A stretch of DNA of 64,000 nt from assembly GCA_019244165.1 (NCBI GenBank), contig JAFATA010000003.1:1-64000 (forward strand), written 5' to 3'. The DNA comes from Pseudonocardiales bacterium (GTDB lineage: Bacteria; Actinomycetota; Actinomycetes; Mycobacteriales; Pseudonocardiaceae). Position numbers and translations under genes: made by a program. Of this stretch, positions 45,620-53,414 are shown in pieces; the stretch's first letter is position 1, and every line of letters begins with the position of its first letter. A model generated the notes under the pieces. That model saw only the letters and a program-made list of their open reading frames with translations, was not told the origin of the DNA and made no database searches.

Positions 45620-46474
45620 ATGGAACTCTTCCGCGAACAGCGCATGGCCGAGCCGCTGGAGGACTACCTCCAGCACTTCCAGGAAGTGCGGAGCACGGTC
45701 GAGAAGCTTCTCGACGAGACGGTCGATCTTTCTCGGCTCCCGACGAGGGCAGTGCCCATTCTCAGTGACCGATCTCTTCAGGAGGTGGTGCGCTACCTGG
45801 CCGGTCCACCGATCTCCGCCGACGACCTCAGGGTGGTGGCTGACGCTAAGCTCTCGCCGTCCGCGCTCTGGGCCGACAACCAGATGGCTCAACGGGTGAT
45901 CGAGACTATCCTCCTGGGGCTCGATCGGCAGCGTTTCCCCTGGGTCAGCGAGGACCGGGCGCCCACCGACACCGAGAAGGCGGTCGCCATCATGAGTACG
46001 GCCGCGCTGGTGGCCGCTCGTCGGGTGATGACCGCTCGGGCCAACGAATCCAAGACCGAGCAGGAACAGAAGGTCAAAGACGCCCTGAAGGCAGCGGGCT
46101 TCCTCGAGGTCGCGCCTCGGGAGATCTCGACCCTGCACAGCGCGCCGGCCGCCGGTGAATACTGCGGCGAAAGCCTTTTCGGTACTCGCAAAGCTGACAT
46201 CGTGATCCGTCTCTGGGACCATCGGGTTATGGCTCTGGAATGTAAGGTCAGCAACTCGAGCACCAACTCGGTGAAACGCCTGAACAACGACGCGGCCGTC
46301 AAGGCTGGAGTGTGGATCGGCGAGTTCGGTACCGCTCAAACTGTTCCAGCAGCTGTGCTCGCTGGCGTGTTCAAACGGCACAACCTGGAGCAAGCTCAGG
46401 AGCGGGGACTGGCCATCTGGTGGTCGCACGATCTGAACCAGATGGTCACCTGGATCGAACAAACGAGGCACTAG
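45620..46474 (+). CDS. XamI-family type II restriction endonuclease
   Basis: A 284-residue nuclease. The C-terminal core has a PD-(D/E)xK layout: Asp193 in KADIVIRLWD and Glu207-x-Lys209 in ALECKVSNSSTNSVKRL. The N-terminal helical half (VEKLLDETVDLSRLPTRAVP) matches the XamI family, whose prototype cuts GTCGAC. It directly follows its methyltransferase; an earlier in-frame ATG at 45560 would overlap that gene by 32 nt, and I prefer the ATG at 45620 with AAGG just before it. The site appears many times in this window, so the methyltransferase must be active if the nuclease is. Confidence 0.82.
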   Translation: MELFREQRMAEPLEDYLQHFQEVRSTVEKLLDETVDLSRLPTRAVPILSDRSLQEVVRYLAGPPISADDLRVVADAKLSPSALWADNQMAQRVIETILLGLDRQRFPWVSEDRAPTDTEKAVAIMSTAALVAARRVMTARANESKTEQEQKVKDALKAAGFLEVAPREISTLHSAPAAGEYCGESLFGTRKADIVIRLWDHRVMALECKVSNSSTNSVKRLNNDAAVKAGVWIGEFGTAQTVPAAVLAGVFKRHNLEQAQERGLAIWWSHDLNQMVTWIEQTRH

Positions 46475-46537
46475 CGGTCGCTACGCAGCGTGACGATCCG
46501 CGGTTTCGGGTGAGGTCTGCCCGGGTATCCACAGAGC

Positions 46538-47194
46538 GTGACGAAGAACGAAGGTCTCTCCGAGTACCACCGAAAACGGGATCTGACGGTGTCTGGCGAG
46601 CCGGGTGGCCGATCCAAGGCCACCGCGAAGGGGGACAGCCCGCGGTTTGTCGTCCAGCGACATGACGCGTCCAGCCTGCATTTCGACTTCCGGCTGGAAG
46701 TCGATGGTGTGCTCAAGTCGTGGGCGGTGCCCAAAGGACCGTCCACCAATCCGAGCGATAAACGCCTGGCGGCCCGGACGGAGGACCATCCGCTGGACTA
46801 CGCGGAGTTTGAGGGACGGATTCCCGAAGGGCAGTACGGCGCGGGAACCGTAATCGTCTGGGACACGGGCAGCTACCGCAACCTCACCGAACGCGATGGC
46901 AGGCCGGTGCCTGTCGGGCGCGCCATCGAAGAGGGTCACCTGACGGTGTGGTTGGAAGGTGAGAAGCTGGTCGGAGGCTTCGCGCTCACCAAGGCCAAGC
47001 TTCGCGGCGGCGAGCAGTGGCTGCTGGTCAAGAAGGACGACGAGGGCGCCGACCGGCGCCACAAGCCGACCCGAACACAGCTGACGTCGGTGCTCTCCGG
47101 CCGCACCAACGAGGACCTGGATAACGTGGCTGACCGGCAGACTGGAGACGAGAGCGATGACGGTACCGGTCATCATCCAATCCCGGGGCGGTGA
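46538..47194 (+). CDS. stand-alone LigD 3'-phosphoesterase (PE) domain protein
   Basis: A 218-residue enzyme that trims 3'-phosphates or ribonucleotides at DNA ends before non-homologous end joining. The metal/catalytic segment RHDASSLHFDFRLEVDG (His42, Asp43, His48) and HPLDYAEFEGRIPEGQYGAG are intact, as is the WLLVKKDDEGAD tail. In mycobacteria PE is fused to polymerase and ligase; here it is free, and the polymerase module lies 3.4 kb downstream. The last 40 residues are unrelated and overlap the next gene. GTG at 46538. Confidence 0.85.
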   Translation: MTKNEGLSEYHRKRDLTVSGEPGGRSKATAKGDSPRFVVQRHDASSLHFDFRLEVDGVLKSWAVPKGPSTNPSDKRLAARTEDHPLDYAEFEGRIPEGQYGAGTVIVWDTGSYRNLTERDGRPVPVGRAIEEGHLTVWLEGEKLVGGFALTKAKLRGGEQWLLVKKDDEGADRRHKPTRTQLTSVLSGRTNEDLDNVADRQTGDESDDGTGHHPIPGR

Positions 47195-47798
47195 GCTGCC
47201 TGGTGACCTCACCGTTCCCCCCCGGCCGGTGGGTGTCGTGGTGTTCGCCCATGGTTCGGGCAGCTCGCGGCACAGCCGGCGCAACCGTGCGGTGGCGCAG
47301 GCCTTGCAGCGACGGGGTTTCGCCACGTTGTTGCTGGACCTGCTGACCGAGGATGAGGAGCAGGTGGATCTCCGCAGCCGGCAGTTGCGGTTCGATATCG
47401 GCTTGCTGAGCGCTCGGGTGAGCACCGCGGTGGCGCAGGTCCAGGAACACGCCGCCGCCCGAGGGCTGCCGGTGGGATTGTTCGGCGCCAGCACCGGGGC
47501 GGCCGCCGCGTTGGTCGCGGCCGCCGATGACCACTCCATCCGGGCCGTGGTGTCCCGGGGCGGTCGGCCCGATCTCGCTGGCGACGCGTTGCGCCGGGTG
47601 CAGGCGCCGACGCTGCTCCTCGTCGGAAGCCTCGACGTGCGGGTCCTGGACCTCAACCACCAAGCCAGCCTGCAGGTGGTGGCGGAAACCAGGATCGAGG
47701 TGGTCCAAGGCGCCACCCACCTGTTCGAGGAACCCGGGGCGCTGGAGGAAGTGGCCCGGCTCGCCGGCGACTGGTTCTACCAGCACGTTCCGGTGTGA
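47157..47798 (+). CDS. dienelactone-hydrolase-like alpha/beta hydrolase
   Basis: A 213-residue cytosolic hydrolase. [17 protein letters not shown] forms the oxyanion region, the nucleophile elbow is [13 protein letters not shown] (Ser in GASTG), Asp lies in [11 protein letters not shown] and the catalytic His in [11 protein letters not shown]. This branch often sits next to phosphoribosyltransferase-type proteins in actinobacteria; here its ATG at 47157 overlaps the end of the LigD PE gene by 38 nt, so the two are coupled. Natural substrate unknown. Confidence 0.85.
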   Translation: MTVPVIIQSRGGELPGDLTVPPRPVGVVVFAHGSGSSRHSRRNRAVAQALQRRGFATLLLDLLTEDEEQVDLRSRQLRFDIGLLSARVSTAVAQVQEHAAARGLPVGLFGASTGAAAALVAAADDHSIRAVVSRGGRPDLAGDALRRVQAPTLLLVGSLDVRVLDLNHQASLQVVAETRIEVVQGATHLFEEPGALEEVARLAGDWFYQHVPV

Positions 47799-47860
47799 CC
47801 TGGAAGGAGTGCCGCCATGGAGCTCGTGGCGGAGACGCCGCGCCAACTATGCCGCCCGGG

Positions 47861-48219
47861 CATCCCGAGCTGCCGGAGTACCTGCGGCCGGTCGGGCAGC
47901 CCGTCTTGATCCCGGGATCCATGGGTACCGCGTCCTACGTGCTCAGCGGCGTCGAAGGGGGTGGCGCCTTCCATTCGACCTGCCACGGCGCCGGTCGGGT
48001 GCAAAGCCGGCACCAGGCGGCGAAGTCGATCGGCGGCAAGGAGTTGCGCCGCCAGCTGGAACGGCAGGGCATCGCCGTGCGTGGCGCCTCGGCCCGGGGT
48101 CTGGCCGAGGAGGCACCAGCGGCGTACAAGGACGTGACCACCGTGATCGAGGCTGCCGAGGGCGCTGGCTTGTGCCGCTCGGTGGCCCGGCTGCAACCGC
48201 TGGGCGTGGTGAAGGGGAG
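47861..48219 (+). pseudogene. rtcB: C-terminal remnant of RNA ligase RtcB
   Basis: The sequence [15 protein letters not shown], the His motif [30 protein letters not shown] and a terminal LGVVKG match the last 125 residues of RtcB, the 3'-phosphate/5'-hydroxyl RNA ligase of about 400-480 residues. The metal-binding N-terminal two thirds are missing, and the stop that should follow VVKG is lost. It lies between the alpha/beta hydrolase and an archease remnant. Confidence 0.75.
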
Positions 48220-48242
48220 CCGAACCGGGATGGACCATCACG

Positions 48243-48503
48243 GTGGATCTCGCCGCCCCCACCGACGAGGACGCGCTGGTCGCCCTGCTCGATGAGGTCA
48301 TCTACCTGCTGGACACCGAGTGCGCTGTGCCGCTGGCTGTTCACGTCGAACCGGGCCCGAACAGCGTGCGGGTCCAGCTGCACCTGGCTGCCGTGGACGG
48401 TATCGAACTCACCGGCGCGGTGCCCAAGGCGGTCACCCTGCACGACCTTCACGTCACCGGCGGCCCCGACGGCTGGTGCTGTGGCGTCACGGTCGACGTC
48501 TGA
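48243..48503 (+). pseudogene. archease, N-terminally truncated
   Basis: An 86-residue frame from a GTG encodes [37 protein letters not shown] and a terminal VTVDV. This is the C-terminal two thirds of archease, the RtcB activator of about 140 residues. The N-terminal EHTADVG motif, which holds metal-binding acids, is absent. With the RtcB remnant 24 nt upstream, it shows a decayed rtcB-archease RNA repair pair. Confidence 0.7.
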
Positions 48504-48506
48504 CGC

Positions 48507-49874
48507 TCAACGCCGCCTGCTTGTCAGGTGCGCGCGCACACTGTCGAGGAACTCGTTAGCCGCCCGAGAGCTGGGATACTCCCGGAGACCCTCACAGAAC
48601 TTTTGAAGTTCATTGACGATACGGGGAGACGACAGACTGAAGATCACAGGCAGCACCCTGCTCCCGATCGCGCACGCCTGGCCAACCTCGCGTCTGAGCA
48701 GCAAACCGCGCATGTACAAGATGGTGGATTCCGAACGATTCCTAGTGAAATGTTCGAGGTTTCCGGCGCCCTTTTCGAGCAGGTCATCCGCTGCTGTGAC
48801 CCGGCCCAGGTCCATCAGACACACGCCTGTCTTAGTTGCGAACTCCTCCTCATTCAGGTAGCCGATCCAGTTCGGATCGTCATCCCGCGGGCCCTCTTCG
48901 AAGTGGCTCGCTGACTCGGCGCGCGCCGCGTCACACGCCGAGTCCGCCCCCAGGCTCGCCAGGCCCCGCGCCTGGCGCAAGGCGAAAATGGTACGCACTC
49001 GAGGGGTCGCCCAGGAACCGGCGTGAAGTTGTGCGGCCTCGGCGAACCTCACTGCATCTTTAGGGCGCCCCAGAGCGCTGGCCTGAACGCTCATGTTCGA
49101 GAGAGCGTGTGCCGTTACTTCGTTGTGTCCTGACACTTTGCCGAGGACAAAAGCTTCGGCGTAGAGGTGTCGAGCCAACTGCTGAAGACCAGAATCATAG
49201 GCGAGCCAGCCCGCTTTGATGAGCATCTCGCCGGTCGCACTCTCAAGCCGTTTACCCACCTCTTCGCCGTACTCGGACCGGTCCAACAAGATCCGCGCAG
49301 CCCGCACCCCATTGAGAGCGTGCGGGAGCAGCGCTCCGCCGCCTTGGCTGTGGTCAAGAGAGTCGATCTGCTCGATTAGGCGTTCGGTTCGCTCGACGTG
49401 ACGCATTCCAACTCGTCTCGGCCGTTCGCCGTTCGCCGAGTATTGCACTTCCGAGAGGAACCACTTCTCTTCTGGCGCACTCAGCAAGACCCCGAAACCG
49501 AGAGAGAGATCTATAAAATTTCGCCTGAACACTGGGTCACCCGCGTCATCCTTGGTTTGCGACTCCATTGTCGCCGAAGCTACTAACATCCACCCTGAGG
49601 GTGTCCTTGTCCATCTGCGTATAAACCCAAGCTCCGAGACGGGCTTGCCGAACACCCCCTCCAGCAAGACCCGGTACTTTTCTTGTGGCCACACGACGTC
49701 GCCGTTCTCCCACCTCCGGACCATCCGCACATCGCAGACCGTGTGGTAGTCACCTTGCCGGGCTGCCTCTTCGGTGAGGCGATCCGCCAGGTCCTGCTGG
49801 CTACATCCCAGCAGCTCGCGCCAGAGCGCGAGGACCAGATTAGGAATCCGCAACCGCGGAGGCGCCACGGACAT
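48507..49874 (-). CDS. XRE-like regulator with TPR repeats
   Basis: A 455-residue regulator. Residues 10-75 form a lambda-repressor-like HTH with a long loop (LLGCSQQDLADRLTEEAARQ, then VCDVRMVRRWENGDVVWPQE). The rest is TPR-like (SNMSVQASALGRPKDAVRFA, then AAQLHAGSWATPRVRTIFAL), as in SARP-less actinomycete signalling regulators. The third-position GC is lower than its neighbours, so it may be acquired. ATG at 49874, with other starts possible just upstream. Target unknown. Confidence 0.78.
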   Translation of the reverse strand: MSVAPPRLRIPNLVLALWRELLGCSQQDLADRLTEEAARQGDYHTVCDVRMVRRWENGDVVWPQEKYRVLLEGVFGKPVSELGFIRRWTRTPSGWMLVASATMESQTKDDAGDPVFRRNFIDLSLGFGVLLSAPEEKWFLSEVQYSANGERPRRVGMRHVERTERLIEQIDSLDHSQGGGALLPHALNGVRAARILLDRSEYGEEVGKRLESATGEMLIKAGWLAYDSGLQQLARHLYAEAFVLGKVSGHNEVTAHALSNMSVQASALGRPKDAVRFAEAAQLHAGSWATPRVRTIFALRQARGLASLGADSACDAARAESASHFEEGPRDDDPNWIGYLNEEEFATKTGVCLMDLGRVTAADDLLEKGAGNLEHFTRNRSESTILYMRGLLLRREVGQACAIGSRVLPVIFSLSSPRIVNELQKFCEGLREYPSSRAANEFLDSVRAHLTSRRR

Positions 49875-50073
49875 CACCACGGTAACCCCCTTGCCTGCCC
49901 TCGCCACCCGAGGATCCTCCCCCCGGTCCCAAGTATGTCCCCCGAGATGTCCTCGGCTTTGGGCCTCGTTCGCGGTCCACTGGTGTCATGTTGTCACCCT
50001 CGATTCTGTCCGTCGCCGGTCAGCCCGCATCGGCGTGACACCGATGATCCACAACCCGAGGAGAACATCCACC

Positions 50074-50337
50074 ATGCCCACCAAGATCACCCGCGTTCCG
50101 CTCTGTGACATCGTCTTGCACGACGCCGAAGGCACCGAGATCCGCTGGCAGTGCCGGGTCGAGCAGGTCGCGGTGGACAAGGCCGGCGGGGCATACCCCG
50201 ACCGGCTGCACGAGCCAGGCGACGTCATCGGCCGCAGCGCCCACCTGATCTACGTCCGCTTCGACCACGGCAGCCAAACCCCGATCCCCCTGCGCCCCCA
50301 CCTCGTGCGCGTCCTCGATACGCCGAAGGGTTTCTGA
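50074..50337 (+). CDS. small hypothetical protein
   Basis: An 87-residue beta-rich protein (DIVLHDAEGTEIRWQCRVEQ, then HLIYVRFDHGSQTPIPLRPH). It has no signal peptide, membrane helix or known motif. A good site (GAGGAGAAC) lies 8-9 nt before the ATG at 50074, and third positions are strongly G/C, so it is probably real. I do not recognise the family; it is divergent from the XRE-TPR gene. Confidence 0.6.
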   Translation: MPTKITRVPLCDIVLHDAEGTEIRWQCRVEQVAVDKAGGAYPDRLHEPGDVIGRSAHLIYVRFDHGSQTPIPLRPHLVRVLDTPKGF

Positions 50338-50556
50338 TGCCCCCCACGCCGGAGGCAGGTGCCCGATGAGTGGACCGGCGCTGGTCCTGTCCATGGTCGA
50401 CACCCCCAGCGGGTCCGGCCGCCCCGTGCTGTCCTCATGTTGCTTGCCTGGGCCCGAGGTGCCCGCCGAGGCGTGAGCTGAAGGGGCTGGTCAGACTTAT
50501 AGCGGACCCAGTTCAGATTTTCGAGAGCCCGCCGAGCAGATGGTGCAGGAAAGCCG

Positions 50557-51471
50557 ATGACGACCCGGCGAGAGACACCCGACGTCGAGGTGCCGGTGAC
50601 GCACGCCGATCGGCTGGTGTTCCCGGACGAGGGGATCACCAAGGGGCAGGTGGTCAGCTACTACCGCAGTGTCGCTGCGGTGATGCTGCCGCACCTGGCC
50701 AACCGGCCGCTGACGTTGCAGCGCTACCCGCACGGCATCGCCGGCAGTGGGTTCATCCAGCAGGACATCACGACCAGCGGGTTACCGGAGTGGATGGGTC
50801 GCGCCGAGGTGCCCAAGGAGGGCGGCGGCACCGTGTTGCACGCGGTGGCCAACCGGCCGGAGGCGTTGGTGTGGCTGGCCAACCAGAACTGCCTCACCCC
50901 GCATGTCTGGCTGTCTCGCGTGAGCCGACCCGAGACGCCGGACCGGATGGTGATCGACTTCGATCCGGCCGAGGAGGACTTCGGGACCGTCCGCGCCGCC
51001 GCCCGGGCCACCCGTGACGTCCTCACTGAGCTGGGGCTGGTGGCGTTCGTGCAAACGACCGGCTCGCGGGGGCTGCACGTCGTCGTCCCCCTGTCGGGAC
51101 ACGCGGATTTTGCCACGGTCCGCGGCTTCGCCCGCGACGTCGCCGAGCTGATCGTCGCCGACGACCCGGCCAGCCGCACCCTGGCCGCTCGCAAGGCCGA
51201 CCGCGGCGACCGGGTGTATCTGGACGTGCTGCGCAACGGCTACGCCCAAACCATGGTCGCCCCGTATGCGGTGCGGGCCCGCCCCGGCGCACCGGTCGCT
51301 ACCCCGCTGGACTGGAATGAACTCGGCCACCGTGACATGTCCGCTCGCCGGTACACACTGCGCAGCGTGCCCCGGCGGCTGGCCCAGCGGGAGGATCCCT
51401 GGGCAGAGCTGGCCGCGCAGGCACGCAGCCTGACCCCGGCACGCCGCCGACTCGACCAGCGCCGCGCGTGA
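50557..51471 (+). CDS. stand-alone LigD polymerase (POL/primase) domain protein
   Basis: A 304-residue archaeo-eukaryotic-primase-type polymerase used in non-homologous end joining to fill gaps with (ribo)nucleotides. THADRLVFPDEGITKGQVVS opens the domain; catalytic Asp134 and Asp136 lie in VIDFDP; TTGSRGLHVVVPL and the Arg/Asp-rich APYAVRARPGAPVATPLDW end complete it. It lacks ligase and PE parts; the PE module is at 46538. No Ku or ATP-dependent ligase gene is in the window. ATG at 50557. Confidence 0.87.
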   Translation: MTTRRETPDVEVPVTHADRLVFPDEGITKGQVVSYYRSVAAVMLPHLANRPLTLQRYPHGIAGSGFIQQDITTSGLPEWMGRAEVPKEGGGTVLHAVANRPEALVWLANQNCLTPHVWLSRVSRPETPDRMVIDFDPAEEDFGTVRAAARATRDVLTELGLVAFVQTTGSRGLHVVVPLSGHADFATVRGFARDVAELIVADDPASRTLAARKADRGDRVYLDVLRNGYAQTMVAPYAVRARPGAPVATPLDWNELGHRDMSARRYTLRSVPRRLAQREDPWAELAAQARSLTPARRRLDQRRA

Positions 51472-51748
51472 TGGTGTACGGAAGCGAGGAGCGCCAGTTT
51501 CTCTGACCGTCTCGTGGGTACCCCACGCCAGGTACGTGGGTGGGAGGCGGCGATAGCTCCTTTGGTTGCTGCCACAACGACAACCTGCCCATAGTTGCAG
51601 GTGCGGTAGGTGCTGCGAGTACTTCGATGTGCCGCCACCGCACTGACACCACTTCGACCGATGAGGCGCGGAACGGGTGATGACCCACTGTGCAGCACTG
51701 GTAGCGGGCGAGCACAGCGAGGGGACGACTGAGAAGGGAGCAGTAGGT

Positions 51749-52477
51749 ATGACGCGGTTTCGACACCGCGGTAACCGAGATCAGGACCGCTCGGCGACCG
51801 CAGTCCGGATCAACCACGTGCACCGGGGTGGGGCCACCGTGCTGGGCGGCTTCCTGTGGGCGTTCGCCATTCTCGGGTTCGTCCACCGGTTGCCGTTGTT
51901 GTCCACCAGCGGGCGGGTCTTCGGCCTGTCCACCAACGGCGCCTTGTCAACGATCTCCCTCGTGGTGGGCGCGGTGCTGCTGGGTTCGGCGGTGCGGGGT
52001 GGGCGTAGCGCCTCGACGGTCACCACATCGGTCGGTGTGCTGTTCCTGCTTTCCGGGCTGGTCCACCTGGCGATCATCAACACCTCGCTGAACGTGTTGT
52101 CGTTCCGGCTGCCCAACGTCTTCTTCAGCCTCGCCGCTGGCCTGTTGCTGCTCGGGGTCGGCGCCTACGGCCGGCTGAGCGGCGCCAAACCTCCCGGCAA
52201 TCCCTACCGCCGGCCGCCCGCCGCCGACACTGCCCCTCACGACGATCCGGAGCTTAGCGATGCCGAGCAGGCCGTCGCGGCGGGCACCGCGACCCTTGAG
52301 CAGCAGCGGCACATCCACGCCGATGCCCTCCAGCGGCAGACCCGCGAGTACGACCAGGCATGGGAGACCTTCGTCCACGACCACTCCCCAGAGGAGGTCA
52401 CCGTGATGCGCCAGCAAGAGCAACGCGAGTCCGCCTACCCCGAGCGGGCCAGCGACCGGTCGAACCCGTCGAACTGA
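51749..52477 (+). CDS. DUF4383 membrane protein with hydrophilic C-terminal extension
   Basis: A 242-residue protein. Four hydrophobic helices at about 28-150 (GFLWAFAILGFVHRLPLL, then LSTISLVVGAVLLGSAV) match the DUF4383 family of small membrane proteins of unknown role. The last 80 residues are charged and helical (LSDAEQAVAAGTATLEQQRH), an extension I do not know from the family. ATG at 51749 behind GAAGGGAGCAGTAGG; the frame is open 24 codons upstream without a site. Confidence 0.75.
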   Translation: MTRFRHRGNRDQDRSATAVRINHVHRGGATVLGGFLWAFAILGFVHRLPLLSTSGRVFGLSTNGALSTISLVVGAVLLGSAVRGGRSASTVTTSVGVLFLLSGLVHLAIINTSLNVLSFRLPNVFFSLAAGLLLLGVGAYGRLSGAKPPGNPYRRPPAADTAPHDDPELSDAEQAVAAGTATLEQQRHIHADALQRQTREYDQAWETFVHDHSPEEVTVMRQQEQRESAYPERASDRSNPSN

Positions 52478-52557
52478 TGGCTTCAAAGGTGAACGTCGGC
52501 GGAAGACTCACGCTCACCTGGTGAGCCGGCGGGCAGTGGGCGCGCCGGAGCGAGAAG

Positions 52558-53295
52558 TCACGTGGGGATGCCGATCCTGCGGGTGGCCTGCCGGTTTTCC
52601 GCGGTGGCCGCGCCGACCAGGAACCAGCCGATGAGCGCCAACCACAGCCCACCGAAACCGTGACCGGTGAAGAAGGTGAGCAGACCCAGTGCCACGAGCG
52701 CCCAGCCGAAGACCTGACCGGCCCGGCTGGACCACCGGGTCGCTGTGAGCCGGTCACCGGTGCGCCACCAGATGACCGAACGCAGCAGCCGCCCGCCGTC
52801 CAGCGGCGCGGCCGGGATGACGTTGAACACCGCCAGCGCGATGTTGATGCCACCCAGCCAGGCGAGCCCAGCCAGCGCCAGACCGTCGTAGCCCCCGGCC
52901 CGCACCAGGGCGGCCACCACGAGAAACACCACGCCCAGCAGCAGGCTCACCAGCGGGCCGACCCCGGCGATGCGCAGCTCGGCACCGGGACTTCGGGCTT
53001 CCCCTGAGAGTCGAGCCACCCCACCGAACAGCCACAGCGTGATGTCCTGAACGTGCAGGCCATTGCGACGTGCCACCAGTGCGTGGGAGATCTCGTGGGC
53101 CAGCAGCGAGACGAAGAACACCACCGCGGTCAGCACTGCTGCGGCGACGTAGGCGCCGTTGCCGTATTGCGGGTAGTCGGCGGGGAAGCGTGCGGCCGCC
53201 AGACTCCAGGCGATCAACACGAAGATCACCAGGACGCTCCAGTTCACGCCGATCCGGATGCCGGCGATGCGGCCCAGTTGAAAACTTGCTCTCAT
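52558..53295 (-). CDS. site-2 protease-like M50 membrane metalloprotease
   Basis: A 245-residue intramembrane zinc protease with about six helices. The HExxH site is AHEISHAL near residue 66 and the third ligand lies in [12 protein letters not shown]. The N-terminal [20 protein letters not shown] is typical of the Rv2625c/YydH-like group. CBS domains that often follow are absent. Substrates are usually membrane-bound anti-sigma factors or signal peptides, none identified here. It is divergent from the STAND gene at 53415. Confidence 0.87.
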   Translation of the reverse strand: MRASFQLGRIAGIRIGVNWSVLVIFVLIAWSLAAARFPADYPQYGNGAYVAAAVLTAVVFFVSLLAHEISHALVARRNGLHVQDITLWLFGGVARLSGEARSPGAELRIAGVGPLVSLLLGVVFLVVAALVRAGGYDGLALAGLAWLGGINIALAVFNVIPAAPLDGGRLLRSVIWWRTGDRLTATRWSSRAGQVFGWALVALGLLTFFTGHGFGGLWLALIGWFLVGAATAENRQATRRIGIPT

Positions 53296-53414
53296 GCCGG
53301 TCGGGTACCCCGGCGTCCTCGGCTAACGCCACAGCGTCCCACCGCCAGGTACTCCCGCAGGGCGCATGTAGCGTTCAGAGCGCTAATGTCACCGAATGTG
53401 CCTGATGGAGCATC

